From contig CAMIFC010000006.1 in the NCBI GenBank assembly GCA_946220775.1, forward strand, positions 1 to 64,000: a stretch of DNA of 64,000 bases. Direction: 5' to 3'. The translations under genes were made by a program, and so were the position numbers. How positions within the stretch are numbered: position 1 is the first letter of the stretch; every line of letters starts with the position of its first letter. Shown here piece after piece: positions 7,326-17,240 of this stretch. Origin of the DNA: an uncultured Corynebacterium sp. (GTDB lineage Bacteria > Actinomycetota > Actinomycetes > Mycobacteriales > Mycobacteriaceae). The notes under the pieces were generated by a model. That model was not told the DNA's origin and did no database searches. It was given only the letters and a program-made list of their open reading frames with translations.

Positions 7326-10004
7326 ATGTTCGAAAGGTTTACAGACCGGGCACGACGAGTAGTGGTACTGGCGCAGGAAGAAGCCCGGGCGCTGCACCAC
7401 AATTACATCGGAACCGAGCACATCCTGCTCGGCCTGATCCAAGAGGGGGAGGGCGTTGCAGCCAAGGCGCTGGAATCCCTGGGGATCTCGCTAGACGCGG
7501 TGCGCACCGAGGTGAAGGACATTATCGGCTCTGGCGGCAACCCGCCGAGCGGTTACATTCCATTTACCCCACGCGCCAAGAAGGTACTGGAGCTCGCACT
7601 GCGCGAGGCACTGCAGCTGGGCCACAAGTACATCGGCACCGAGCACATCCTGCTCGGCTTGATCCGCGAAGGTGAAGGCGTTGCCGCGCAGGTGCTGGTC
7701 AAGCTCGGTGCTGACCTGTCGCGTGTGCGCCAGCAGGTTATTTCCCTCCTGTCCGGTTACGAGGGCGGCGAGCACGAGCAGGCAAATGACGAGCCTGCCA
7801 CCGCCGGCGTCGGTTCCGCCAAGGACGGTCAGGGCTCCAAGATGGGGCAGAAGTCCAACTCTCTGGTGCTGGATCAGTTCGGCCGGAACCTCACGCAGGC
7901 TGCGAAGGACGGCAAGCTCGACCCAGTCGTGGGACGCGCTACCGAAATCGAGCGCATCATGCAGGTGCTGTCCCGCCGCACCAAGAACAACCCAGTTCTG
8001 ATTGGTGAGCCAGGCGTTGGTAAGACCGCCGTCGTGGAAGGCCTGGCCCTGGATATCGTCAACGGCAAGGTGCCAGAGACCCTGCGCGATAAGCAGGTGT
8101 ACTCCCTGGACCTCGGCTCGCTGGTGGCTGGTTCCCGTTATCGCGGTGACTTCGAGGAGCGCCTGAAGAAGGTGCTCAAGGAGATCAACCAGCGCGGAGA
8201 TATCATCCTCTTCATCGACGAGATTCACACCTTGGTTGGCGCGGGTGCCGCCGAGGGGGCCATCGACGCGGCCTCCATCCTGAAGCCAAAGCTGGCCCGC
8301 GGCGAACTGCAGACCATCGGTGCCACGACGCTGGACGAGTACCGCAAGCACATTGAAAAGGACGCCGCGCTGGAGCGCCGCTTCCAGCCAGTCCAGGTGC
8401 CGGAGCCATCTGTTGAGGACACGATCGAGATCCTCAAGGGACTGCGTGACCGCTACGAGGCACACCACCGCGTGTCCATCACCGATGGCGCGCTGGCAGC
8501 TGCTGCCCAGCTGGCTGACCGCTACATTAACGACCGCTTCCTGCCGGATAAGGCCGTTGACCTGATCGATGAGGCCGGTGCACGCATGCGCATCAAGCGC
8601 CTCACGGCGCCGAAGTCCATCCAGGAAGTTGACGACAAGATCGCCGATGTTCGTCGTGCCAAGGAAGCCGCCATCGATGGCCAGGACTTCGAAAAGGCCG
8701 CAGCCCTGCGCGACGACGAACGCCAGCTCACCGAAGAGCGCGCTGAAAAGGAAAAGGCCTGGCGTGCAGGCGAGCTCGACGAGGTCGCCGAGGTGGGCGA
8801 GGATCAGATCGCAGAGGTCCTGGGCAACTGGACCGGCATCCCAGTGTTCAAGCTGACGGAGGAAGAATCCACCCGTCTGCTGGACATGGAGAAGGAGCTG
8901 CACAAGCGCATCATCGGCCAGGAGGACGCTGTCAAGGCAGTATCCCGCACCATCCGCCGTACCCGCGCTGGTCTGAAGGACCCGAAGCGACCAAACGGCT
9001 CGTTTATCTTCGCCGGCCCGTCCGGTGTGGGTAAGACGGAGCTGTCCAAGGCACTCGCAGAGTTCCTGTTCGGCGACGATGATGCCCTGATCCAGATCGA
9101 CATGGGCGAGTTCCACGACAAGTTCACTGCATCCCGCCTATTCGGTGCCCCTCCGGGATACGTTGGCTACGACGAGGGTGGCCAGCTGACCGAGAAGGTT
9201 CGCCGCAAGCCGTTCTCCGTCGTGCTCTTCGACGAGATTGAGAAGGCAGACAAGGACATTTACAACACCTTGCTGCAGGTCCTGGAAGAAGGCCGTCTGA
9301 CCGACGGCCAGGGTCGCAACGTGGACTTCAAGAACACGGTGCTGATCTTCACCTCGAACCTGGGCACCAGGGATATCTCCAAGGCTGTGGGCATGGGCTT
9401 CTCCAGCTCCGGTGAAGACGATGAGGCAACACAGTACGAGCGCATGAAGAACAAGGTCGACGATGAGCTGAAGAAGCACTTCCGACCAGAGTTCCTGAAC
9501 CGTATTGATGACATCGTCGTGTTCCACCAGCTGACTCGCGAGCAGATCGTCCAGATGGTCGACCTGTTGCTGGGCCGCGTGCGCACCGCACTGGAGCACA
9601 AGGACATGGGCCTGGAGATCACCGAGAAGGCGAAGTCGCTGCTGGCCAAGCGCGGTTTCGACCCAGTACTGGGTGCTCGCCCGCTGCGTCGTACGATTCA
9701 GCGCGAGATCGAGGACCCACTGTCCGAGAAGCTGCTGTTCGGTGAGATGGGCGCCGGTGAGATCGTGACCGTCGACGTCGATGCCTGGGACGGCGAATCC
9801 AAGAGCGACAAGGTCAAGTTCGTTTTCGGCAGCAAGCCGAAGCCACTGCCAGAAGCTGAGGACGACACCCCAGCCGACGAGGCCCAGCACGCCGTCGTTG
9901 ACGCCGCCGATGGGCACGTGCCAGAGGACGAGTCGGACGACAACGGGCCGAACGCCACCTCCGGCAAGGAGGACGCTAGCGCGTCCGCCCAGCAGGAGAA
10001 CTAG
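7326..10004 (+). CDS. clpC: ATP-dependent Clp protease ATPase subunit ClpC
   Basis: ClpC is the AAA+ unfoldase that feeds proteins to ClpP. The 892-residue protein starts at ATG 7326 (MFERFTDRARRVVVL) behind GAGAGGGA; an upstream in-frame ATG is unlikely. The order is two Clp-N repeats (1-150, each with YIGTEHILLGLI), AAA-1 with Walker A GEPGVGKT (227-234), a UVR-type coiled segment (about 430-470), and AAA-2 with Walker A GPSGVGKT (564-571) and GAPPGYVGY. An acidic tail (about 840-892) follows. The stop codon overlaps the stop of the convergent lipase gene within CTAG. Activation by ClgR is likely from the family and the box upstream. Confidence 0.97.
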   Translation: MFERFTDRARRVVVLAQEEARALHHNYIGTEHILLGLIQEGEGVAAKALESLGISLDAVRTEVKDIIGSGGNPPSGYIPFTPRAKKVLELALREALQLGHKYIGTEHILLGLIREGEGVAAQVLVKLGADLSRVRQQVISLLSGYEGGEHEQANDEPATAGVGSAKDGQGSKMGQKSNSLVLDQFGRNLTQAAKDGKLDPVVGRATEIERIMQVLSRRTKNNPVLIGEPGVGKTAVVEGLALDIVNGKVPETLRDKQVYSLDLGSLVAGSRYRGDFEERLKKVLKEINQRGDIILFIDEIHTLVGAGAAEGAIDAASILKPKLARGELQTIGATTLDEYRKHIEKDAALERRFQPVQVPEPSVEDTIEILKGLRDRYEAHHRVSITDGALAAAAQLADRYINDRFLPDKAVDLIDEAGARMRIKRLTAPKSIQEVDDKIADVRRAKEAAIDGQDFEKAAALRDDERQLTEERAEKEKAWRAGELDEVAEVGEDQIAEVLGNWTGIPVFKLTEEESTRLLDMEKELHKRIIGQEDAVKAVSRTIRRTRAGLKDPKRPNGSFIFAGPSGVGKTELSKALAEFLFGDDDALIQIDMGEFHDKFTASRLFGAPPGYVGYDEGGQLTEKVRRKPFSVVLFDEIEKADKDIYNTLLQVLEEGRLTDGQGRNVDFKNTVLIFTSNLGTRDISKAVGMGFSSSGEDDEATQYERMKNKVDDELKKHFRPEFLNRIDDIVVFHQLTREQIVQMVDLLLGRVRTALEHKDMGLEITEKAKSLLAKRGFDPVLGARPLRRTIQREIEDPLSEKLLFGEMGAGEIVTVDVDAWDGESKSDKVKFVFGSKPKPLPEAEDDTPADEAQHAVVDAADGHVPEDESDDNGPNATSGKEDASASAQQEN

Positions 10005-11441
10005 GAGCTGAGCTCCACGCCGCTGAGCGGCACACCACCTTCCGGTGTCGGACCATCCGGCGCCGGAATTTCATTTGGTGCGGACACCGGGTAGTCCTGC
10101 CCGTTTATGATCTTCTCCAGCCACTCAATTGCAGGTGACATGTGAGTCGGCATCGGCAACGCATGATCCACCAGCGGTGCCACCTTAGGGATCGGGTGCT
10201 CCTGGTAATACACCTCAGCGCCGCCATCCGCCCAGGCCTTCGCTAGCGCGCGGGCCTGACTCGCGGGAATCGTGTCATCATTCGTGCCCTGGCCGACGTA
10301 CACCGGCACCTTCGGCGGACGCTTGCCAATCAGCTGCTCACTCACCGCGGACTTGAACGGCTCCTGCTTCAAGAACTCCGTCAGCGAGGAACCATCCTTC
10401 GTCAAGGTGCGCGAATCAACATACGCGTGGCGCAGCAGGGACTCCGGAATGCACTCGGACTTCGTCTGCTCCAGCAGGCGCTTACCCTCGTCATTCATCT
10501 TGTCCTCGATGGCGGGCTCCAGCTCCGGGTTCGAGTACAACATGCCGTTGATCGTGTAGCCCAACGCCGCCGCGAGCACGCCATTATCGATGGCGGAGGC
10601 CACCACACTCAGGTCCGCCGGAACACCACCGGCGTAGCCGGCGACCACATTCAGGTCAGGCGCGTAAGTGTGGGCGAGCTCCAAGGCTGCAGCGCTGGAA
10701 CCGCCACCCTGGGAATAACCCCATGTCGCAACAGGGGTGGAATCGTCCACCCCGCGAAGGCCAAACTCCTTGACCGCACGGCCCATGTCTAGAGTGGCAC
10801 GGGCTTGGTACTCGCGGTTCATGTACGTGTGCTGCGGTTTCGTCCCCAAACCGTGCAGGTCAGTCAGCGCGACATCCCAACCGCGCAACAAGGCCTGAGC
10901 TACTGCAATCGATTCATATTCCATACCCAGCGGCTGCAGCTTGCCTGGAGCACACGAGTTCGAGGAACCCTGGGTGCCTGGCGCGACGATCATCAATGGG
11001 CGTGGCCCCCTTGCCCTTCCACGGCTTGCTGGATTGCATGATCGTGCCGGTGATTGGAACGGTGCGACCCTTGGCGTCCGTAGAAACGTACGCGACGCGG
11101 GTCGACTTGCTGAACGTCCAGTCGACGAATGGGAGGCCGAGTGCGAACGTGGTGGGTTCGGACTTGATGATATCCCCGGGCGTGCCGTCGATGAACTCCG
11201 GTAGGGAGGAGTAGAAACCGGTGAAGTCCGAGTCCGGGGTGCTGCTGCCCAGAATTTCGCCGCTACCGGTGGCGGCAGCGTCCTTGAGGGCGCTTTCGGC
11301 GGATTCGTAGAGCCCATCTTCGGAGCTGCCAGACTGTGCAGTAGCAATGGTGCTGCCGGATGTAGCCAGGGCGAACGCCAGTACAGCGCTGCCGGCTCGG
11401 AGCCAGTATTTGCGAGAGGATTTTTTCGGAGGATGGTTCAT
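10001..11441 (-). pseudogene. secreted lipase (LIP family), one-base frameshift
   Basis: A secretory triacylglycerol lipase of the actinobacterial/fungal LIP family is split over two frames. The N-terminal frame begins at ATG 11441 with MNHPPKKSSRKYWLRAG and a clear signal peptide ending near STIATAQ. It reads correctly to SSKPWKGKG. A run of five C at 11006-11010 (G on the coding strand) has one base too many. In the other frame the protein continues as PRPLMIVAPGTQGSS, then the nucleophile elbow WGYSQGGGS and the late HALPMPTH histidine region. Removing one G rejoins both parts into about 480 residues. It may be a genuine loss, a phase-variable tract or a sequencing error. Its stop shares CTAG with clpC. 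Confidence 0.85.
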
Positions 11442-11487
11442 GGAAAAGACCTTAGACCATCCTGATTGCCCCTACTGACAAAACTAA

Positions 11488-12909
11488 TTATGCGTTCGAA
11501 AGGACCATGCCTTCGTCGATTTCGCCGTCAACGAGCGCGTTGCCATCCGACTTCTTGCGGGCGAAATCGATCGCCAGCGTCACAACAATGCCGATGGCGG
11601 CCGGGATGACCCAACCCAGGCCTTGGTCGAACAGCGGGATGAAGCTCAGCGCCTCATTGACGCCGTCCATCTTGGCGCCCAGCAGCTGAGTGAGCAGGTC
11701 GATGGTGGAGAACACGAGGGCCACGCCCACGGCCACCCGGTAGGTGATCGGGATGTCGAGCTTGCCGACGAGCATGTGGATGAACGTCACCGCGATCAGC
11801 GCGATCGCCGGTGGGTAAATCAGGCCGATGACCGGGCCGGAGAAGCTCAGGATTTTTTCCAGACCCAGGTTCGCGACCGTGAAGCCCACCAGGGTGAACA
11901 CCACGGACCACCAGCGGTAGCTGATCGCCGGGACCAGTTCGTGGAAGAAGGATGCCGACGCGGCGATCAGGCCAATAGCGGTCGTCAGACAGGCGAGCAG
12001 CACCACACCGGAGAACACGGTATTACCCAGCGAGCCCAGCGTCAGCTCGGAGGCGCGGGACAGTAGTGCGGCACCATCGGCGTAGCTCGCCTTGTCTGGC
12101 ATCTTCGTGCCCATGATTCCCAGCGCGAGGTACACCACCAGCAAGAATCCACCCGCCAGCACCGCGGACGCGGAGGAGTACTTCACGACCTTCTTGTGGT
12201 CCTTAACTCCGTGGGCAGAAAAACTGGTCACCACGATGATCGCGAAGGCCATCGCAGCGATCGAGTCCATCGTGAAGTAGCCCTGCAGAATGCCGCCGGT
12301 CAGTGGGGAATCGGCGTAATCAGCGGTTGCTTCGATGGGACCCGAATTCAGTTTAATGATGGCCACGATCGCGAGGATGGCGATCAAGATCAGCAGGATT
12401 GGCGTCAAAAATTTCCCCAAGGTGTCCGCGACCTTGCCGGGGAAAAGCACGATGGCAAACGCGACGGCGAAGAAGATAGCGGTCGAAAGTAGACGCCAGC
12501 CGTTGCCGCTGAGGCCGAAGGTTGACTCGATTCCCAGCTCGTAACCGATCGCCGCGGCGCGGGGCATGGCGTACAGCGAGCCGATGGAAAGGTACGCGAC
12601 AATCGAGAAAACCAGGCCGAACAGCCAGCCGGCCCGCGAGGCCAACTCACGTACGCCGGAACCGGAAACCGCCACCGCGATGATGGTCACGGTCGGCAGG
12701 GCAACTCCGGTTAAGATGAAGCCGATGATCGCTGGGGCGAAGTTCTCGCCAGACTCCACGCCAAGCATGGGCGGGAAGATTAGGTTGCCGGCTCCGAAGA
12801 ACATCGAAAACAGCATGAGGCCCACGGCGACAATAGTCACACCGATTTTCGGGGTGCTCGTGCCGGTGGGGCTGGACGTGTGCGCGGCGCTAGGTGCTCC
12901 GGAACTCAT
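11488..12909 (-). CDS. brnQ: branched-chain amino acid transporter BrnQ
   Basis: This 473-residue protein of the LIVCS family imports leucine, isoleucine and valine with a cation. After a Ser/Thr/Pro-rich cytoplasmic start of about 20 residues, about twelve hydrophobic helices follow. The family sequence FSMFFGAGNLIFPP is at about residues 34-47. The C-terminal tail is charged. It appears monocistronic, 46 bases from the lipase pseudogene start and 94 bases from mutY. Confidence 0.93.
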   Translation of the reverse strand: MSSGAPSAAHTSSPTGTSTPKIGVTIVAVGLMLFSMFFGAGNLIFPPMLGVESGENFAPAIIGFILTGVALPTVTIIAVAVSGSGVRELASRAGWLFGLVFSIVAYLSIGSLYAMPRAAAIGYELGIESTFGLSGNGWRLLSTAIFFAVAFAIVLFPGKVADTLGKFLTPILLILIAILAIVAIIKLNSGPIEATADYADSPLTGGILQGYFTMDSIAAMAFAIIVVTSFSAHGVKDHKKVVKYSSASAVLAGGFLLVVYLALGIMGTKMPDKASYADGAALLSRASELTLGSLGNTVFSGVVLLACLTTAIGLIAASASFFHELVPAISYRWWSVVFTLVGFTVANLGLEKILSFSGPVIGLIYPPAIALIAVTFIHMLVGKLDIPITYRVAVGVALVFSTIDLLTQLLGAKMDGVNEALSFIPLFDQGLGWVIPAAIGIVVTLAIDFARKKSDGNALVDGEIDEGMVLSNA

Positions 12910-13003
12910 CAGGGGGCCTTTCTAGTGTGGCAAAATCCACTGGTGGGGGATTCGTTGTGTGCAGCAGACTTGGGAGGCCGGCGACAGTGCCGGGAAGAAT
13001 CGC

Positions 13004-13954
13004 TTATTGTGGTAGCGAATAACCTTCCGCATTACGGTCGATCAAGCCATCCGTCACGAGCGAATTGAGCGCCCGTTCGAGCTGTACTTGGTCTGGCCAT
13101 AATTGGTCGATTGTATCCTGCGTCACGTTCTCATTTGTTGAGATTCGCAATTCTGCCAGGATAAGGCCTCTGACCTGCCGATCTGTTCCTTCGAACTTTT
13201 GCACACGTTGAGCGGCCGACTGCTTTTCCTCCTCGGAGGGTTGCGGTTTGCCGGCGGCAACCCACGCGCATTCGTCCTCAATAGGGCAATTATTGCACTT
13301 CGGAGCCCTTGCCTGGCAAATAAGGCTGCCCAATTCCATTAGTGACGCCGTCATCAACAGCGCGTCATCCCGCCTATTGGGATCGTGGTGTGAATTGGTG
13401 TATCCCCGGCGTTCGAGAGTCGGATCCGGATCAGCCCACGGCATCATGTCCGCCACATCCGCCAAATCTCGCGCTCGCGCCGGGCCTTGCAATAGATTGC
13501 CCTGCGCCGCCCGATGGCACACCCGCCGCACGTTCGTATCCACCACGGGTACTGCCTGCTCAAACGCGTACGCCGCCACCGCGCGTGCGGTATACGCCCC
13601 AATGCCGGGTAAGGCTTCCAGGTCTGCAACATTTTTCGGTAGGACGCCACCGTGCCGAACCACGCACTCCTGCGCACATTCCTGTAGTCGCAATGCCCTG
13701 CGCGGATAACCTAAATTCCCCCACACTCGGAGCACATCCGCCTTCGGCGCTTCTGCGAGGCTAGCTGGGTCGGGCCAACGGCCCAGCCATTCCCGCCAGC
13801 GCGGAGCGACCCTAGCGACTGGGGTTTGCTGAGACATCACTTCGCTGACGAGGATCGCCCACGGCGTCGTTCCGGGGTGGCGCCACGGTAAGTCGCGTGC
13901 ATTTCGAGCGAACCAATGATTCAGTTTGTCCACCAGTGCCAGGTTCGGCTGCAT
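13004..13954 (-). CDS. mutY: A/G-specific adenine glycosylase MutY
   Basis: MutY removes adenine paired with 8-oxoguanine in base-excision repair. The 316-residue protein has the family opening WFARNARDLPWR, the catalytic-Glu segment SEVMSQQTP (about residues 37-45) and the helix-hairpin-helix LPGIGAYTARAV. The catalytic aspartate segment is VVDTNVRR. The four iron-sulfur cysteines have spacing C-x6-C-x2-C-x5-C (CQARAPKCNNCPIEDEC). The C-terminal NUDIX-like 8-oxoG domain is absent or much reduced, as in short actinobacterial MutY. It is divergent from the carbonic anhydrase gene, the same pairing as in mycobacteria. Confidence 0.95.
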   Translation of the reverse strand: MQPNLALVDKLNHWFARNARDLPWRHPGTTPWAILVSEVMSQQTPVARVAPRWREWLGRWPDPASLAEAPKADVLRVWGNLGYPRRALRLQECAQECVVRHGGVLPKNVADLEALPGIGAYTARAVAAYAFEQAVPVVDTNVRRVCHRAAQGNLLQGPARARDLADVADMMPWADPDPTLERRGYTNSHHDPNRRDDALLMTASLMELGSLICQARAPKCNNCPIEDECAWVAAGKPQPSEEEKQSAAQRVQKFEGTDRQVRGLILAELRISTNENVTQDTIDQLWPDQVQLERALNSLVTDGLIDRNAEGYSLPQ

Positions 13955-14051
13955 GGCGACCCATCACCTCGTTTGTTGTGTCAGGCCGTGGCGGAATGCG
14001 GCGGCCAGCTGTGTTGGAGTTGAAAACCTTATAGGGGCATGATGGTAAACC

Positions 14052-14726
14052 ATGAGCACTACTCACGGCGACGCGGCTGCGTCCCCTCTCGATGAACAAC
14101 TCACTCCACAGCAAGCCTGGGAAGCCCTGCGTGATGGCAACCAGCGCTTCATGGCCCACCGGGTGGACCACCCGCACCAGGACGCCGACCGCCGAAGCCG
14201 CCTCACCGACGGGCAACGCCCACATGCCGTCGTACTGGCTTGTTCGGACTCACGCGTCCCGGTTGAGATCGTGTTTGACCAGGGCTTGGGAGATGTTTTC
14301 GTCATCAGAACTGCGGGTGAGATTACGGACTTGTCGGTGTTGGCGTCCTTAGAATTCGCAGTGGATGGGCTGGGAGTGCCGTTGGTTGTAGTGCTTGGGC
14401 ACGAATCCTGCGGTGCGGTTGCGGCGGCGCAAAAAGCACTGAATACCGGCGAGCTGCCCAACGGTTTCCAGCGCGTGCTGGTGGAGAAGGTGACGCCGTC
14501 GTTGCTGGCCGCGAAGCGTAACGGGCTGACTGACACGAGTGATTTCGAAAAGCAGCACGTCACGGAGATCACCCACCACATCATGGACCGCTCTCCGGAG
14601 ATTCAGCAGCAAGTCCAGGAGGGACGCTGCGCGGTCGTGGGTATGCGATACCGGTTGAGCGACGGGTGGACGGAGCCGTTGATTTCTTTCGGAGTGGACG
14701 CCATCAGCGAAGAGTCCGGCGATTAG
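14052..14726 (+). CDS. beta-class carbonic anhydrase
   Basis: This 224-residue enzyme interconverts CO2 and bicarbonate. The zinc ligands are visible as C64 (in ACSDSR, with D66-R68 dyad), H117 and C120 (GHESCGA). The length suits the beta class. The ATG at 14052 follows a short AT-rich leader. It is divergent from mutY, and the synteny mutY/carbonic anhydrase near radA matches other Mycobacteriales. A small CCTCGA/TCGAGG hairpin lies at 14767-14786 after the stop. Confidence 0.94.
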   Translation: MSTTHGDAAASPLDEQLTPQQAWEALRDGNQRFMAHRVDHPHQDADRRSRLTDGQRPHAVVLACSDSRVPVEIVFDQGLGDVFVIRTAGEITDLSVLASLEFAVDGLGVPLVVVLGHESCGAVAAAQKALNTGELPNGFQRVLVEKVTPSLLAAKRNGLTDTSDFEKQHVTEITHHIMDRSPEIQQQVQEGRCAVVGMRYRLSDGWTEPLISFGVDAISEESGD

Positions 14727-14807
14727 ACTATTCCTAACTGGCGCATCGGGGTGGGGGATGCGTGTCCCTCGACGCATTCATCGAGGTGAGCACATAAACT
14801 TGAGGGC

Positions 14808-15593
14808 GTGAATGCTGGATCATGGAACTCTAATAGGCCTCGCCGCGAGCGCCCCGAGCACCCTGGCCGTGAACCGCGCCGGGACGGGGGAATGCGTGAT
14901 GACCAGGGGGACACGCCGCCGCTATCGCCCACCATCTACCGACGCCGTCGCATCGCCGCAGTTGTTGCCGCGATCGTGGTGATCGCGCTGCTGTGGTGGG
15001 TACTGCGCTCTGTTGGTGACTCGAATGATGATAGTTCCGAGCAGGCGGTTGAGTCCCTGTCCACGTCGAACTCGCCGAACATGACCGGCGAACCTGAGCC
15101 ACCGAACCAGAAGGCTAAAAAGACGGATGATCCTGCTGAGGAGAAAACGGGGGAGTCCGAGCCGTCTGATGACAACGCTGACCCAAACGCGGAGAAGGCT
15201 TCATGCGAATTGGCGGACCTGCGGGTGACCGCCGTGCCTGGTTCCAGCACCTTCGCCGCTGATGCGCAGCCGAACTTCTTCGCGAAGATCCACAACCCGA
15301 CGAAGGGTGATTGCGATATCGACGTGGATAAGGACAAGCTGAGTTTCGAGGTATTCGCGCTCAATGATTACCACCGTGTGTGGGGAGACCTGGACTGCAA
15401 CGAAGCATCCCTGGATGGCACAGTGACCATCGAGGCTGGCAAGTCCAAGAACTACGAGCTGGGCGAATGGTCCCGCACCACCTCCGCGCCGGAGAAGTGC
15501 GAGAACCGGCAGCGAGTTCCGGCCGGCTCGTATTTGCTGTACGCCCACCTGGGCGGCAACGTGTCGGAGCCAGCCACGTTTAACCTCCGCTAG
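14808..15593 (+). CDS. conserved membrane-anchored protein of unknown function
   Basis: This 261-residue protein starts with GTG behind TGAGGGC. It has an Arg-rich cytoplasmic start, one hydrophobic helix (about residues 48-66, AAVVAAIVVIALLWWVL), and an acidic Ser/Pro/Glu linker (70-125). The C-terminal extracytoplasmic domain contains four cysteines (within ASCEL, GDCDI, DLDCN and EKCEN). The beta-rich end resembles small secreted domains of DUF4232 or related type, but I do not recognise it with certainty. Its stop overlaps the radA stop in CTAG. A cell-envelope role is inference. Confidence 0.75.
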   Translation: MNAGSWNSNRPRRERPEHPGREPRRDGGMRDDQGDTPPLSPTIYRRRRIAAVVAAIVVIALLWWVLRSVGDSNDDSSEQAVESLSTSNSPNMTGEPEPPNQKAKKTDDPAEEKTGESEPSDDNADPNAEKASCELADLRVTAVPGSSTFAADAQPNFFAKIHNPTKGDCDIDVDKDKLSFEVFALNDYHRVWGDLDCNEASLDGTVTIEAGKSKNYELGEWSRTTSAPEKCENRQRVPAGSYLLYAHLGGNVSEPATFNLR

Positions 15594-17056
15594 CCCAGCG
15601 TTTGTTGGATCTTCGCGACCGCGCCGAGGGCCTGCTGAATGTCCTTGACCTGGAACACCGCCAACCCCTTCGGCGCGGTGGGCTTGGCGCCAGCCGGGAC
15701 GATCGCGGCCTTCATCCCCAGGCGGGCGGCTTCGTTGAGTCGCTGATTGATTTCGGGGATTCGGCGCACCTCACCGCCCAATCCGACTTCTCCCATGGCG
15801 CACATGCCCAGCGGTAGAGGTTCATCCTTGGCCGTGGACGCCAGCGCCAACGCCAAAGCTAAGTCCGCCGCCGGTTCGTGGATCTTCATGCCACCAACGG
15901 TTGCTGCGTAAACTTCCCGCCGTCCTAAATGGAACCCACAGCGCTGGGACAACACAGCCAGCATCATTGATACCCGGCCTGCGTCGATGCCTGTGACGAA
16001 GCGCTTCGGGGCGCCGTGTTCATTGTCGACCGCCAGGGTTTGGATTTCTCCCACGAGAGCGCGACGGCCATCCATCTTCACGGTGACGGCAGTGCCGGTC
16101 ACCGATTCCGTGCGGTGGTTGAGGAACAGCCCGCTCGGGTCTGTGACTTCCTTGATCCCATCGGCCGATTGTTCGAAACAGCCAACCTCGTCGGTCGCGC
16201 CAAACCGGTTCTTGATTCCGCGCAGGAAGCGCAGCGAGGAGTGCTCGTCGCCTTCAAAGTGCAAGACTACGTCGACGAGGTGTTCGATGGTTCGTGGCCC
16301 GGCGACGTTGCCGTCCTTAGTGACGTGCCCAACCGCGAGTACCGGAATGCCGGTCTGCTTCGCCAGCATCGTCAAGGTTGCGGTGACTGCGCGGGTTTGA
16401 GTGACGCCACCAGGTACACCATCTACACCCGTAGCATTCATGGTTTGGATACTGTCCACGATGATCAGTTGTGGGCGGATCTGCTCCACGTGGTGCAGCG
16501 CTTGTTCCAGGTCATGTTCTGCAGCGATGTAAAGATTGTCGGACAGCGCATCGGTGCGTTCGGCGCGGTGCCGGACTTGCCCCACGGATTCCTCCGCGGT
16601 GATGATCAGCACGGAGTTTCCTGCCTTTGCCCAGTTTGCGGACACTTCCAGCAGCAGTGTCGATTTACCCACGCCTGGTTCACCGGCGAGCAGGATCGCA
16701 GAACCAGGAACGATGCCCCCGCCGAGAACCCGGTCGAGTTCCGAGGATCCGGTGGGGATGTGGTTCGCGATCGTCGGGTCGATCTTGGTGACTGGCTGCA
16801 CCGCACTATTGCTCCCGGCGACGTGGCTGGAGGAGCCTGCCCCGCGACCACCGGCGGGGGCGGCCGAAAAGTTGAAGGTTCGGGTAGCGGCCCCCTTGCC
16901 ACCACTTGCGTTTGGGATCGCCGAGACCATCGGCCGACGTTCCTCTAATGTTCCCCATTCCCCACAGTTAGGGCAGCGGCCCATCCACTTGGTGACAACG
17001 TATCCGCACTCGGTGCATTCATAACTGGTTTTGCCACTGCTCTTTGCTTTCGCCAT
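15590..17056 (-). CDS. radA: DNA repair protein RadA
   Basis: RadA is a RecA-like helicase that processes recombination intermediates. From the chosen ATG (MAKAKSSGKTSYECTECG) the protein has 488 residues. An N-terminal C4 zinc finger uses C14, C17, C28 and C31. Walker A GEPGVGKST is near residue 117. The RadA-specific KNRFG motif is present, followed by a Lon-like C-terminal domain. An upstream ATG at 17086 would add ten residues, with no better ribosome site. It lies downstream of lpqE on the same strand with a hairpin between. Mycobacteria have disA after radA; here the next gene is convergent and disA is not in this position. Confidence 0.95.
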   Translation of the reverse strand: MAKAKSSGKTSYECTECGYVVTKWMGRCPNCGEWGTLEERRPMVSAIPNASGGKGAATRTFNFSAAPAGGRGAGSSSHVAGSNSAVQPVTKIDPTIANHIPTGSSELDRVLGGGIVPGSAILLAGEPGVGKSTLLLEVSANWAKAGNSVLIITAEESVGQVRHRAERTDALSDNLYIAAEHDLEQALHHVEQIRPQLIIVDSIQTMNATGVDGVPGGVTQTRAVTATLTMLAKQTGIPVLAVGHVTKDGNVAGPRTIEHLVDVVLHFEGDEHSSLRFLRGIKNRFGATDEVGCFEQSADGIKEVTDPSGLFLNHRTESVTGTAVTVKMDGRRALVGEIQTLAVDNEHGAPKRFVTGIDAGRVSMMLAVLSQRCGFHLGRREVYAATVGGMKIHEPAADLALALALASTAKDEPLPLGMCAMGEVGLGGEVRRIPEINQRLNEAARLGMKAAIVPAGAKPTAPKGLAVFQVKDIQQALGAVAKIQQTLG

Positions 17057-17126
17057 GGCTGTCATTCTAGGCAGGGGCCCGGACACGGCACTAGGCAGAC
17101 ATTAGACCGCACTAGACAGACGAAAA

Positions 17127-17168
17127 TGGCCAACAGCTGGGCATCCGTGCCCAATGTGCTGTTGGCCA
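17127..17168 (-). terminator. hairpin between lpqE and radA
   Basis: The arms TGGCCAACAGC (17127-17137) and GCTGTTGGCCA (17158-17168) pair over 11 bp, and an inner GGGCA/TGCCC stem stacks inside. On the minus strand TTTT follows the stem, so this is a good intrinsic terminator for lpqE or an attenuator before radA. Confidence 0.75.
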
Positions 17169-17240
17169 ATATGACTGTGACTCGCCGAGTACGTTGCGAC
17201 TATGAGCGGTCGACTTCGTTGCGTCGGCGGTGGCTAAGCC

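Noticed and set aside
7491..9116. Long minus-strand open frame inside clpC
   Set aside because: It lies antisense to an intact, highly conserved gene and has no recognisable domain; long antisense frames are common in high-G+C DNA.
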